DNA of 64,000 nucleotides from Thermoleophilales bacterium (GTDB taxonomy: Bacteria; Actinomycetota; Thermoleophilia; Solirubrobacterales; 70-9): positions 682,001 to 746,000 of the forward strand of contig JACJWZ010000001.1 of NCBI GenBank assembly GCA_020636895.1, in the 5' to 3' direction. The translations under genes were made by a program, and so were the position numbers. Under the pieces are notes generated by a model, which saw only the letters and a list, made by a program, of their open reading frames with translations, had not been told where the DNA came from and did no database searches. Below are positions 28,211 through 36,453 of this stretch, in pieces (the first letter of the stretch is position 1; each line of letters begins with the position of its first letter).

Positions 28211-29089
28211 TCAGGCCCCGCGGGTCCGGCCGGGGGCGTTGGGTTCGATGATCACGTTGTCGATCAGGCGCGCTCCGCCGACCTGCGCCGCGATCGCGAG
28301 CAGGACGGGGCGGCCGTTGAAGGTCTCGATGGGCTCGAGCCGCTCGGCGTCGCGGGCCTCGAGGTACTCGGGCTCGACGCCGGCTTCCGCGAGCACCCGC
28401 CGGGCGGCGGCGATCGCGTCGGCCGTTGCGGCGCCGACCTCGGCGGCGTCCGCGGCGGCGCCGAGCGCGGCATGGAGGGCGGGGGCGCGCTCGCGGTCGG
28501 CGGGTTCGAGGTAGGCGTTGCGGGAGGAGAGCGCCAGGCCGTCGTCCTCGCGGACGGTCGGGCGCACCTCGATCCGGACCGGGAAGTCGAGGTCAGCCGC
28601 CATGCGCCGGATCACGACCGCTTGCTGGGCGTCCTTCTGGCCGAAGTAGGCGACGTCCGGGCCGACCGTGTTGAAGAGCTTGGCGACGACGGTCGTCACC
28701 CCGCGGAAGTGCTCCGGCCCCCGCGCGCCGGGGTCGCCGCAGAGCACCTCGGTGAGCCCGCTCACCTCGACCGCGGTGGCGAACCCCTCGGGATAGACCT
28801 CCTCGGTGGGCGGGGCGTAGATCAGATCGACGCCGGCGTCGGCGGCCATGCGCTCGTCGCGCTCGCGGTCGCGCGGATAGCGGTCGAGATCCTCGCCGGG
28901 GCCGAACTGCGCCGGGTTGACGAACAGGCTCATCACGACGACGTCGCACTCGGCGTGGGCGCTCTCGAGCAGCGAGACGTGGCCGGCGTGCAGGAAGCCC
29001 ATCGTCGGCACGAGGCCGATCGTGAGGCCTTCGCGGCGCGGCGCCGCGAGCGCATCTCGCAGTGCGGCCTTCGTCTCGACGACCCTCAC
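28211..29089 (-). CDS. panC: Pantothenate synthetase
   Basis: Joins pantoate and beta-alanine using ATP through a pantoyl-adenylate. The 292-residue protein has the HxGH-type nucleotide site in PTMGFLHAGHVSLLESA, FVNPAQFGPGEDLDRYPR, GDPGARGPEHFRGVTTVVAKLF, FGQKDAQQAVVIRRM and the SSRNAYL (KMSKS-equivalent) motif. The GTG start at 29089 overlaps the stop of the DUF2520 gene as GTGA, so the two are translationally coupled. Confidence 0.97.
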   Translation of the reverse strand: MRVVETKAALRDALAAPRREGLTIGLVPTMGFLHAGHVSLLESAHAECDVVVMSLFVNPAQFGPGEDLDRYPRDRERDERMAADAGVDLIYAPPTEEVYPEGFATAVEVSGLTEVLCGDPGARGPEHFRGVTTVVAKLFNTVGPDVAYFGQKDAQQAVVIRRMAADLDFPVRIEVRPTVREDDGLALSSRNAYLEPADRERAPALHAALGAAADAAEVGAATADAIAAARRVLAEAGVEPEYLEARDAERLEPIETFNGRPVLLAIAAQVGGARLIDNVIIEPNAPGRTRGA

Positions 29090-29865
29090 GCGCGCGCTCC
29101 CTCGGATGCGATCTCCCGGGTGCGCTCGGCCAGCGCCCGATACAGATCCTCGAGTTCCGGGGCGGTCGCGGCGATCGCCTCGAGATGCCGCGCGACCGTC
29201 GCCTCGTCGCCGCGGGCGATCGGTCCGGTCAGTGCCGCGTCCCCGGCCTCCGCCCAGTTGGCGGCGCTGCGGAGGACGAGCGGCGCGAGCAGCTCGCGGG
29301 CGTCGTCGATGCCCGCGGCGTCAAGCAGCGCCGCGGCGCTCGACTCGAGCGCGATGAGGAAGTTGGAGGCCATCGACGCGGCCGCGTGGTAGGCGGCGCG
29401 GGAGCCGGCCGGGATCTCGAAGGGCTTCATCCCGAGGGCCTCGGCGAGGTCGTGCGCCAGCGTCAGCGCGGCGGGGCTCGCCCCCTCGATCGCTGCGGGC
29501 GCGCCGACGAGCTGCGCGTCTCCGGCAGGGATGGTCTGTAGCGGATGCAACGAGAAGGCCTCGGCTCCGGCGCTCGTGGCGGCGGCGAGCGCGACGAGCT
29601 CGGTGGCCCCACTCGTGTGGCCGATCATCCGCAGCCCCGGCGCCGCCTTGGCGACGGCCGCGGCGGCCGCGGCGATCTCGGCGTCGGGCACGCAGAGCAG
29701 GACGACCTCGGCATCGGCGCAGGCGACGGCCAGATCAGCGCGCCCGACGAGGGTCACCTCGAGGCCGGCGATCGTGGCGGCGCCGGTGAGCGCGGTGCCC
29801 ACGCGACCGGGTCCGACCAGGGTGATCGGCGCAAGCGCGGGCGTGTCAGCGCGGGGTGGGTGCAT
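29086..29865 (-). CDS. Rossmann-fold/DUF2520 protein in the pantothenate operon
   Basis: The 259-residue protein starts with a dinucleotide-binding motif (ITLVGPGRVGTALTGAATIAG), then VVLLCVPDAEIAAAAAAVA and IGHTSGATEL. The C-terminal domain (about 130-255) is helical with SLHPLQTIPAGDAQLVGAPAAIEG and AYHAAASMASNFLIAL, typical of DUF2520. The layout resembles ketopantoate reductase and the 6-phosphogluconate dehydrogenase superfamily. No panE is seen beside panB and panC, so this gene may supply ketopantoate reduction; this is a guess from context, not a known activity. ATG 29865 is the first Met that precedes the Rossmann strand. Its stop overlaps panC. Confidence 0.82.
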   Translation of the reverse strand: MHPPRADTPALAPITLVGPGRVGTALTGAATIAGLEVTLVGRADLAVACADAEVVLLCVPDAEIAAAAAAVAKAAPGLRMIGHTSGATELVALAAATSAGAEAFSLHPLQTIPAGDAQLVGAPAAIEGASPAALTLAHDLAEALGMKPFEIPAGSRAAYHAAASMASNFLIALESSAAALLDAAGIDDARELLAPLVLRSAANWAEAGDAALTGPIARGDEATVARHLEAIAATAPELEDLYRALAERTREIASEGARA

Positions 29866-30215
29866 CCCGTTCCAGTTCTCGGCGGAGATACCAGACGGCT
29901 TCTGGGGTCTTGGGGGTCGAGGCCGCTTTCCCGTGGTCCGCGCCCATGAGGGTCGCTGCCACCGCGGCTTCAGGCTCAATTGTATCCACGGCTCCCGGCG
30001 CCGATCCAGCGGCGTCGGCACCGGCACGCGCATTCGGACGCCATGAGTCCAAGTTCTGCGTCTCGTGCGCGTCGAAGGATCGGCCCGCGTCGAACATCGT
30101 CTTCGGCCCCACGTCGCCCGGAGCGATCGAAGTTCGGCGATGACGGGCCTCGGCGCCGGCCCGCCGAGGCCTCCCAGGGCTCCAACCCGGCCACCGCTGC
30201 GAATACCATCGGCCC
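29866..30215. other. 350-base intergenic region with a possible promoter and a 33-codon ORF
   Basis: No convincing gene lies between the divergent pantothenate operon and the FmdB-type gene. On the minus strand TACAAT (29984-29979) is a possible -10 for the operon, without a clear -35. A 33-codon minus-strand frame (29947-29846, beginning MGADHGKAAS) overlaps the DUF2520 start by 20 bases; its third codon positions are AT-richer (9 of 33) than in genes here, so coding is doubtful. The right edge carries the -10 of the next gene. Confidence 0.4.
30204..30209 (+). promoter_or_regulatory. -10 hexamer of the FmdB-type gene (leaderless)
   Basis: TACCAT ends six bases before GTG 30216. It is probably the main promoter of the long operon running to tsaD, glutaredoxin and rex. 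Confidence 0.55.
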
Positions 30216-30482
30216 GTGCCGATCTACGAGTTCGAATGCACCGAGTGCGGGGAGCGGTTCGAGGAGCTCAGCGACGCCGGGACCGAGACGGCCACGTGCC
30301 CGTCTTGCGGCGCCGCGGGTGCCGAGCGTCGCTTCTCGTCCTTCGGCCTGAGCCGTCAGCCGACGGCGAACCAGCGCCGTCGCATGGAGGATCGCCGGGG
30401 GACGAACCGCGACGGCGCCAGGCAGCGCTTCAAGAAGAACCTCTCGAAGAGCCGCGAGCGACGCTCCGGCGGCAGCAAGTGA
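30216..30482 (+). CDS. FmdB-family zinc-ribbon protein
   Basis: An 88-residue protein opening with MPIYEFECTECGERFEEL and CPSCGAAGAERRFSSF, the two CxxC knuckles of the FmdB/CxxC_CxxC_SSSS family. The long tail (about 45-88) is very basic (RRRMEDRRGTNRDGARQRF) and could bind nucleic acid. The family is linked to transcription of formamidase genes in other bacteria, but most members are uncharacterised. GTG 30216 is leaderless. Its stop overlaps the DNA-glycosylase start (GTGA). Confidence 0.88.
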   Translation: MPIYEFECTECGERFEELSDAGTETATCPSCGAAGAERRFSSFGLSRQPTANQRRRMEDRRGTNRDGARQRFKKNLSKSRERRSGGSK

Positions 30483-31180
30483 GCGACGACGCCTCCGCGC
30501 GCCGCGAGCGGCTCGTCGAGGTCTACCGCGAGGCGTCCACGTGCACTCTCTGCCCGCTCGCCGAGACCCGGACGAAGGTCGTGTTCGGGGCCGGCAACGC
30601 CGACGCGGACCTGATGTTCGTCGGCGAGGCGCCGGGAGCGGACGAGGACCGTCAGGGGTTGCCCTTCGTCGGCCGCGCCGGGCAGCTCCTCAACGATCTG
30701 CTCGCTGGGATCGGGCTGCGCCGCGAGGACGTGTTCATCGCCAACACGCTGCTCTGCAGGCCGCCTGGGAACCGGGACCCGCAGCCGATCGAGCTGGAGA
30801 CATGTCGTCCCTACCTGCACGCCAAGATCGAGCTGATCGAGCCGAAGGTGATCGCGACGCTCGGCAACTTCGCGACGAAGCTGATCACGAACAACCAGAC
30901 CGGGATCACCCGGGTTCACGGCAAGCCGCAGACGCACACGCTCGGCGAGCGCACGGTGCGGGTGTTCCCGATCTTCCATCCGGCGGCAATCCTGCGGAAC
31001 CCGAACCAGCGGCCGATGATGGACGCCGATTTCGCGGCGCTGCGCGCGCTGCTCGACGAACCGCCGCCGCCGCAGCCGCAGCCGCAGGATGCCGGCGCTC
31101 CAGCCGGACCCGTGCTCTCGGGCTCACCTCCCGCCGCGGCGCCGGCCGAGGATCAGCTCGACATCTTCGGCGGCGGTTGA
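30479..31180 (+). CDS. Family 4 uracil-DNA glycosylase (Fe-S) with C-terminal sliding-clamp-type motif
   Basis: Removes uracil from DNA at the start of base excision repair. The 233-residue protein has the family 4 hallmarks: Cys ligands for a 4Fe-4S cluster (CTLC at 22-25, then LLCRPPG and LETCRPYL), motif 1 VGEAPGADEDRQGLPFVGRAG and the late FHPAAILRNP. After the catalytic domain comes a linker with PPPPQPQPQ and then EDQLDIFGGG at the very end. QLDIF fits the bacterial beta-clamp-binding consensus QLxLF, suggesting recruitment to DnaN. The GTG start at 30479 overlaps the upstream stop, and tsaE follows six bases later. Confidence 0.92.
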   Translation: MSDDASARRERLVEVYREASTCTLCPLAETRTKVVFGAGNADADLMFVGEAPGADEDRQGLPFVGRAGQLLNDLLAGIGLRREDVFIANTLLCRPPGNRDPQPIELETCRPYLHAKIELIEPKVIATLGNFATKLITNNQTGITRVHGKPQTHTLGERTVRVFPIFHPAAILRNPNQRPMMDADFAALRALLDEPPPPQPQPQDAGAPAGPVLSGSPPAAAPAEDQLDIFGGG

Positions 31181-31185
31181 CAACT

Positions 31186-31617
31186 GTGGGAGTGGAGCGC
31201 CGGCGCACCGAGAGCGCGGCTGAGACGGAGGCGGTGGCGGCCGCGGCAGCGCGCCGTCTCGAGCCGGGTGACGTGGTGCTCGTCTCCGGCGACCTCGGAG
31301 CGGGGAAGACCACGTTCGTTCGCGGCGCCGCCCGGGCGCTCGGGGTGAGCGAGCCGGTCACCTCGCCGACCTTCACCATCGGCCAGCGCTATGAGGGCGA
31401 CGTCCCCGTGTCCCACCTCGACCTCTACCGGCTCGAGGGCGCCTTCGACTCGGAGGAGCCGGGCCTCCTTGACGACTACCTGACTGCGGATTCGATCGCG
31501 TTCGTCGAGTGGCCCGAGATCGCCGGGACCGAGCTCAGCGGCGTCACGATGCGGGTGGCGATCGCCCACGCGGGCGGCGACGCCCGGACCATCGCCGTGG
31601 AGGAGGTGGCCCGATGA
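31186..31617 (+). CDS. tsaE: tRNA t6A biosynthesis ATPase TsaE
   Basis: P-loop ATPase needed for the threonylcarbamoyladenosine (t6A37) modification with TsaB and TsaD. The 143-residue product has VLVSGDLGAGKTTFVRGAARAL (Walker A), VTSPTFTIGQRY, VSHLDLYRLEG and VEWPE, all typical. Starts at GTG 31186 or GTG 31192; neither has a clear ribosome site. It overlaps tsaB by ATGA. tsaC is not in this window. Confidence 0.95.
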   Translation: MGVERRRTESAAETEAVAAAAARRLEPGDVVLVSGDLGAGKTTFVRGAARALGVSEPVTSPTFTIGQRYEGDVPVSHLDLYRLEGAFDSEEPGLLDDYLTADSIAFVEWPEIAGTELSGVTMRVAIAHAGGDARTIAVEEVAR

Positions 31618-32333
31618 GCGCCGAGCCGCTGATCCTCGGCTTCGACACCGCGACGTCCGACACCGTCGTGGCTACGTGGCGCGCCGGCGGCGGCGTCGCC
31701 GAGGTCCGCCTCGGCCCCGGCGAGGACGGCCGCCCCGTCCACAACACGGCGCTGCTGAAGACGATCGAGGATCTCGTCGCCGACGCGGGCGGCTGGGATT
31801 CGATCGGCCGGATCGCGGTGGGGGTGGGACCGGGGTCGTTCACCGGCCTGCGGATCGGGGTCGCGACCGCGCGCGGGCTCGCGCAGTCGCGCGGGCTCAT
31901 GGTCTCCGCGGTTTCCAGCCTCGCTGCGCTCGCGGCGGGGATCGCCGCCGCCGGAGCCGCGAGGAGCGAGACCGGCGGGACCCCGCTGGCCGTCATCGAC
32001 GCCCGTCGCGGTGAGGTCTTCGCGGCCCTGGGGGCGGGTGCTCAGCACGGCGATCCGGTCGTCTGCCCGCCCGGCGACCTCGCCGCACGGATCGGCCCCG
32101 AGGCGCTTGCGGGTGCGATTGCCGGTGGGGACGGGGCGGTACGATTCCGGTCCGAGATCGAGGCGCTCGGAGTGCGCGTCCTCCCCGATGGAGACGCTGC
32201 GCACGACCTCTCGGCTCGGTGGACTTGCGAGTTGGGTGCGGGCGTCGAGCCCCTCCCGCCGGAGCGAATCCGACCCACCTACCTGAGACGACCTGACGCG
32301 GAGCGCTGGCGAGAACGAGATGGCCGCAACTGA
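31614..32333 (+). CDS. tsaB: tRNA t6A biosynthesis protein TsaB
   Basis: Scaffold partner of TsaD, with an ASKHA fold but no full active site. ILGFDTATSDTVVATW opens the fold, and GVGPGSFTGLRIGVATARGLA is the family signature at about residues 65-85. The C-terminal part is short and variable, ending PTYLRRPDAERW. Length is 239 residues. ATG 31614 overlaps the tsaE stop; its own end overlaps rimI by 14 bases. Confidence 0.94.
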   Translation: MSAEPLILGFDTATSDTVVATWRAGGGVAEVRLGPGEDGRPVHNTALLKTIEDLVADAGGWDSIGRIAVGVGPGSFTGLRIGVATARGLAQSRGLMVSAVSSLAALAAGIAAAGAARSETGGTPLAVIDARRGEVFAALGAGAQHGDPVVCPPGDLAARIGPEALAGAIAGGDGAVRFRSEIEALGVRVLPDGDAAHDLSARWTCELGAGVEPLPPERIRPTYLRRPDAERWRERDGRN

Positions 32334-32802
32334 GTCCCCATCGAGGCCCATCGGGTCGATCGAGGTCCGTCGCCTCGCCTACGGCGACCTTCCCGGCGTG
32401 CTCTCGATCGAGCGCCGCTCGTTCCCGGCTCCCTGGTCGCTGGCGATGTTCGTGCTCGAGCTCTCCAAGCCGAGCGGGATCTGCCTCGCCGCCGACACGG
32501 GCGATGGCCTGGCCGGGTACCTCGTCTGCTCCCGCTACGCCGACATCTGGCACGTGATGAACGTCGCCGTCGACCCCGAGCGACGCCGCGAGGGTATCGC
32601 CGCGCGGATGATGGGCGAGCTGCTCGAGACCGCCGGCCGCGACGGGCGCTACACGCTCGAGGTCCGGGTCTCCAACCACGGCGCGATCGCGATGTACGAG
32701 CGCCTCGGGTTCCGCCGCGCCGGGCGCCGCCGCCGCTACTACCACGACAACGGCGAGGACGCGATGATCATGTGGCTGGGCGATCCCGGCTACATCGGCT
32801 AG
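32320..32802 (+). CDS. rimI: Ribosomal-protein-alanine N-acetyltransferase RimI-like
   Basis: A GNAT acetyltransferase that in other bacteria acetylates the N-terminus of ribosomal protein S18. The 160-residue protein has VRRLAYGDLPGVLSIERRSFPAPWS, the acetyl-CoA loop VDPERRREGIAARMMGELL and LEVRVSNHGAIAMYERLGFRRAGRRRRYY. It lies between tsaB and tsaD, the common bacterial order, and overlaps tsaB. The substrate is taken from the family and location, not from sequence. Confidence 0.92.
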   Translation: MAATESPSRPIGSIEVRRLAYGDLPGVLSIERRSFPAPWSLAMFVLELSKPSGICLAADTGDGLAGYLVCSRYADIWHVMNVAVDPERRREGIAARMMGELLETAGRDGRYTLEVRVSNHGAIAMYERLGFRRAGRRRRYYHDNGEDAMIMWLGDPGYIG

Positions 32803-32812
32803 CCGTCCCGCC

Positions 32813-33799
32813 TTGATCCTCGCCGTCGAGACCTCCTGCGACGACACCTGCGCCGCCGTGCTCGACGACGGCCGGGTGCTCAGCAACATCGTCTCCTCGC
32901 AGGCGAAGGTCCACGAGGGCTTCGGCGGCGTCGTCCCCGAGATCGCCTCGCGGCACCACCTGGAACTCGTCAACCCGGTCGTCGACGCGGCCCTGGCCGA
33001 GGCGGACTGCGGCCTCGACGACGTCGAGGCCATCGCCGTCACCACCCATCCAGGCCTGATCGGGGCGCTTCTCGTCGGCCTCAGCTCGGCGAAGGCGCTC
33101 GCGGCGGCGCGGCGGCTGCCGATGATCGCCGTCGACCACCTCCAGGGCCACGTCGCCTCGGCGTTCCTCGAGCCCGACCCCCTCGAGCCGCCGTTCCTGG
33201 CACTGATCGCGAGCGGTGGCCACACGCTGCTGGCCGCCGTCCGCGACCACGGCAGCCACGAGGTGATCGGGCGCACGCTCGACGACGCCGCGGGCGAGGC
33301 GCTCGACAAGGCGGCGCGCCTGCTTGGCCTCGGCTACCCGGGGGGACCGGCGATCCAAAGGGCCGCGGAGGCCGGCGACCCGGGGTCGTTCCCCATGCCG
33401 GTGGCGATGAGCCGCGAGCCCGGCCTCGACTTCAGCTTCAGCGGCCTGAAGACGGCGCTCGCCTACACCGTGCGCGATCTCGGTGAGGGTGGGGTGGAGG
33501 AGCGCCGGGCGGATCTCGCCGCCAGCTTCCAGGCGGCCGTGGTCTCCCAGCTCGTCGCCAAGGCGGGCCGCGCTCTCGATGAGGGTGACTGGGATGCCCT
33601 GGCCCTCGGGGGAGGGGTGGCCGCCAACGGCCCGCTGCGGGAGGCGCTCGGCGCCGCCTGCGAGCGCCGCGGCGTGCGGCTCAAGCTCGTCCCCCCGGCG
33701 CTCTGCACCGACAACGCGGCGATGATCGGCTCGGCCGCGCGGTGGGCTCCCCGCACCGCCTACCCCGACTACCTCGGCTGGGACGCCGCGGCGCGATGA
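32813..33799 (+). CDS. tsaD: tRNA N6-threonylcarbamoyladenosine transferase TsaD
   Basis: Catalytic subunit for t6A37 in tRNAs reading ANN codons. The 328-residue ASKHA protein opens ILAVETSCDDTCAAVL, has the metal-binding HxxxH in VDHLQGHVAS, the phosphate loop IASGGHTLL, FSFSGLKTALAY and ALGGGVAANGPLR, and the late DNAAMIG. It starts at TTG 32813, ten bases after rimI; ATG alternatives would remove the first strand. The stop overlaps the glutaredoxin-like gene by ATGA. Confidence 0.96.
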   Translation: MILAVETSCDDTCAAVLDDGRVLSNIVSSQAKVHEGFGGVVPEIASRHHLELVNPVVDAALAEADCGLDDVEAIAVTTHPGLIGALLVGLSSAKALAAARRLPMIAVDHLQGHVASAFLEPDPLEPPFLALIASGGHTLLAAVRDHGSHEVIGRTLDDAAGEALDKAARLLGLGYPGGPAIQRAAEAGDPGSFPMPVAMSREPGLDFSFSGLKTALAYTVRDLGEGGVEERRADLAASFQAAVVSQLVAKAGRALDEGDWDALALGGGVAANGPLREALGAACERRGVRLKLVPPALCTDNAAMIGSAARWAPRTAYPDYLGWDAAAR

Positions 33800-34053
33800 A
33801 CGAGGTCCCGCTGGTCACGCTGTACGGCCGCCCGGGCTGCCACCTCTGCGACGAGGCACGCGATTCGCTGCTCGCGATCAGGGATCGCGGCTTGCGCTTC
33901 AGATTGCAGGAGGTCGACATCGAGGGTGACGAGGATCTGCACCGGGAGATGCTCGAGGCGATACCGGTGGTCGACGTCGACGGCGTCCGCGTCAGCGAGC
34001 TGATCTTCGACGAAGGCGCTGTGCTGGCCCGGATCGGTACTTTGTCCGCGTGA
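33796..34053 (+). CDS. Glutaredoxin-like thiol protein
   Basis: An 85-residue thioredoxin-fold protein with the redox pair CHLC (15-18) in VTLYGRPGCHLCDEA and the cis-Pro loop AIPVVDVDG. The family (DUF836/glutaredoxin-like) is common in actinobacteria that use mycothiol. It is squeezed between tsaD and rex with overlaps of four bases on both sides, so its amount is probably linked to the redox regulator. Substrate unknown. Confidence 0.9.
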   Translation: MNEVPLVTLYGRPGCHLCDEARDSLLAIRDRGLRFRLQEVDIEGDEDLHREMLEAIPVVDVDGVRVSELIFDEGAVLARIGTLSA

Positions 34054-34760
34054 GTGCCGGCAGATCAGTTTCCGCGGCGGCCGGTGCCGAAGGGGGTGCC
34101 GGCCCCGGTGCGACGACCATGTCACGCCCCGGCGGGGCCGGATCCGAGCGCCTCTCGCTAGGCGTCGCAGCCCGCCTCTCGCGCTACCTGCAGGTCCTGA
34201 TCCAGGCTCGGAAGATGGGCCGCGAGACGATCAGCTCGCAGGAGCTTGCCTCCTGGACGCACGTGAACTCGACCCAGATCCGCCGCGATCTCTCGGGCTT
34301 CGGCAAGTTCGGCAAGCGCGGCGTCGGCTACGGGGTCGACTCGCTGGTCGCCGAGATCCGCAAGATCCTGCAGACGTCGGGCCAGCACAACATCGCGCTG
34401 TTCGGCGCCGGCAACCTAGGCCAGGCGATCGCCTCCTCCGACATCTTCGCCGACCACGGCTTCACGATCGTCTCGATCTTCGACACCTCGCCGAAGCTGG
34501 TCGGCAAGAAGGTCGGCGACGTCCCGATCCGCTCGATCGACGATCTCGAGAAGGTGGTCGCCGACGAGGAGATCGTGGTCGGCGTGCTCGCAGTTCCCGC
34601 TGAGGCGGCACAGGATGTCGCCGACCGCCTCGTCGCGGCCGACGTGCGCGTCATCTTCAACTACTCCGAGCAGCTTCTCGACGTCCCCCCGGAGGTGACC
34701 GTGCACACCTCCAGCCCCGCCGTCGACCTGCTCTACGCCCTGTACTTCTACCTGGCCTGA
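34050..34760 (+). CDS. rex: Redox-sensing transcriptional repressor Rex
   Basis: Represses fermentation and respiration genes and leaves DNA when NADH rises. The winged-helix domain (about 36-105) has LSRYLQVLIQARKMGRETISS and THVNSTQIRRDLSGFGKFGKRGVGY. The Rossmann domain has NIALFGAGNLGQAI and the C-terminal domain-swap helix SSPAVDLLYALYFYLA. GTG 34050 overlaps the glutaredoxin stop, giving 236 residues with a Gly/Ala-rich lead; ATG 34119 gives the core only. I saw no TTGTGAA-type Rex operator in the window. Confidence 0.95.
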   Translation: MSAGRSVSAAAGAEGGAGPGATTMSRPGGAGSERLSLGVAARLSRYLQVLIQARKMGRETISSQELASWTHVNSTQIRRDLSGFGKFGKRGVGYGVDSLVAEIRKILQTSGQHNIALFGAGNLGQAIASSDIFADHGFTIVSIFDTSPKLVGKKVGDVPIRSIDDLEKVVADEEIVVGVLAVPAEAAQDVADRLVAADVRVIFNYSEQLLDVPPEVTVHTSSPAVDLLYALYFYLA

Positions 34761-34780
34761 CCGGACCCCCTGAGCGCTCT

Positions 34781-35965
34781 ATGACTGCGGCTCGCGACGA
34801 GAGCCTCGACATGGATCTGGCGCGCGAGCGGTTCGAGGAGTCGATCGACTTCACCTGCGCGCTCGAGGAGGAGTTCGCGCTCCTCGATCCCGCCACCCTC
34901 GATCTCGCGCACGGCTTCGAGCGGCTCCGCGACGCGGCCCAGGCGATACCCGAGCTCGCGGAGTCCGTGCGCGGGGAGCTGATCGACACCGAGATCGAGA
35001 TCCGCTCCGGGCGCTCCGAGAGCTTCGCCGAGCTCTGCGCCAGCCAGCGCGCCCGCCGCGCCGAGCTCTTCGCGCTCGCCGCCGAGCACGGCTTCGCGCT
35101 CGGCTCCTCGGGAACGCACCCGTGGGCGAGCTACATGGACCAGGAGATCATCCACACCGACCACTACAGCCGCCTGCATGCCGAGCTCGGCTACGTCGCC
35201 GAACGCAACAACACGTGGAGCCTGCACGCGCACGTCGGCGTCCGCGGCGCTGACCGCGCGGTCGCCGTCTGCGACTCCCTTCGCAACCACCTGCCGACGC
35301 TGCTGGCGATGTCGGCCAGCTCCCCCTTCCTCGACGGACGCGACACCGGGCTCGCCTCGGTTCGGACCCAGATCTTCACCCGCAGCTTCCCGCGCTGCGG
35401 GATCCACGACCCCTTCGGCGACTGGGAGACCTACGCCGGGTTCGTCGATCTTCTCGAGCGCACGAGCTCGGTCGTGGAGTCCACGCAGCTCTGGTGGAGC
35501 GTTCGCCCGCACCACAGCTTCGGCACGGTCGAGGTGCGGATCTGCGACGCGCAGGGAGACGGGGACGCGTCGCTGGCGCTCGGTGGGCTCCTCGTCGCCT
35601 GCGTGGCCCAGGCGGCGCTCGACTACGACGAGGGCGCTCTGGCCGCGCCGATGCGCGCCCGGGAGATCGAGGAGAACCTGTGGCGGGCGATCCGCTACGG
35701 CCTCGACGGCCGGATGATCGACTTCGACGCCGGTACCGAGATCGAGACCCGGGAGGCGGTCGAGCGGCTCGTAGCCTGGACGGCTCCGGCGCGAGGTGCG
35801 CTCGCGATCCCGGAGCCCCCGTTCGGGCCCGGCGACGCGAACGACACCCAGCGGGCCCGTGAGCGGCTCGCCGAGGGAGCGTCGATCGAGGGGATCTACC
35901 GGGAATCCGTCGAGCGCACGCGGCGCACCTACGGCGGCGCCCCGCGTGTTCCTGAAGGGACCTGA
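34781..35965 (+). CDS. GCS2-family carboxylate-amine ligase (YbdK/EgtA-like)
   Basis: A 394-residue ATP-dependent ligase of the glutamate-cysteine ligase 2 family. Visible motifs: the acidic metal/ATP motif TCALEEEFALLDP, ELIDTEIEIRSGR, GSSGTHPWASY, NNTWSLHAHVGV, SSPFLDGRDTG and HHSFGTVEVRICD. Members make gamma-glutamyl-amine bonds; in actinobacteria EgtA makes gamma-glutamylcysteine for ergothioneine, while YbdK has only weak activity. No egtB-egtE genes are adjacent, so the EgtA role is not shown. It lies 20 bases after rex, so redox-linked expression is plausible. Confidence 0.88.
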   Translation: MTAARDESLDMDLARERFEESIDFTCALEEEFALLDPATLDLAHGFERLRDAAQAIPELAESVRGELIDTEIEIRSGRSESFAELCASQRARRAELFALAAEHGFALGSSGTHPWASYMDQEIIHTDHYSRLHAELGYVAERNNTWSLHAHVGVRGADRAVAVCDSLRNHLPTLLAMSASSPFLDGRDTGLASVRTQIFTRSFPRCGIHDPFGDWETYAGFVDLLERTSSVVESTQLWWSVRPHHSFGTVEVRICDAQGDGDASLALGGLLVACVAQAALDYDEGALAAPMRAREIEENLWRAIRYGLDGRMIDFDAGTEIETREAVERLVAWTAPARGALAIPEPPFGPGDANDTQRARERLAEGASIEGIYRESVERTRRTYGGAPRVPEGT

Positions 35966-35975
35966 TCCCTTCGTC

Positions 35976-35981
35976 TAAGGT
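35976..35981 (+). promoter_or_regulatory. -10 hexamer of the DUF1844 gene (leaderless)
   Basis: TAAGGT ends seven bases before ATG 35989. Confidence 0.5.
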
Positions 35982-35988
35982 CAGAGCC

Positions 35989-36453
35989 ATGAGCTCAGAG
36001 GAGACGCCGCAGGCACAGGGTCCCGACGACGCGCAGGGCGGGGAGCAGCGGGAGCAGCTCTCGCCCGAGCAGGAGCAGATGCTCCGGCAGATGGAGGAGG
36101 AGATGGCGCGCGTGCGCGTCGAGGACCTGATCGCGCAGAGCGTGGTCAGCATCCTCAACCTCGCAGCCCGCCGGATCGTCAAGGAGGACGAGCGTGATCT
36201 CGAGCAGGCGCGCGCGGGCATCGACGCCGTGCGAGCCCTCGCCGACCAGCTCGATCCCGATTCGCAGCGCGAGATCAAGAACGCGCTCTCCCAGATCCAG
36301 ATGCTCTACGCCAGGGCCGCGGGGGAGACTGCTGCCGGTGACGCCCCTGCGCCGAGTGCGCAGCCGGAGGCCGAGGGCGGGGCTCCCGCGGGCGAGGCGG
36401 GCGGCATCCACACGCCGCCGCCGGGCCTCTGGGTCCCGGGCCAGGACCGCTAG
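35989..36453 (+). CDS. DUF1844-like helical protein
   Basis: A 154-residue protein. The acidic Gln-rich head (1-40) is followed by a helical core RVEDLIAQSVVSILNLAARRI, ERDLEQARAGIDAVRALADQL and EIKNALSQIQMLYAR, matching the spacing of DUF1844 (IDxLxxL...E...LxxLRxxY). The Pro/Gly/Ala tail ends HTPPPGLWVPGQ. DUF1844 has no known role; it often sits near infC-rpmI or repair genes. It is the last gene before hppA. Confidence 0.7.
   Translation: MSSEETPQAQGPDDAQGGEQREQLSPEQEQMLRQMEEEMARVRVEDLIAQSVVSILNLAARRIVKEDERDLEQARAGIDAVRALADQLDPDSQREIKNALSQIQMLYARAAGETAAGDAPAPSAQPEAEGGAPAGEAGGIHTPPPGLWVPGQDR

Noticed and set aside
30225..30240. TTCGAAT-like T-loop suggesting a second tRNA
   Set aside because: It lies in the coding start of the FmdB-type gene and no acceptor or anticodon stem surrounds it.
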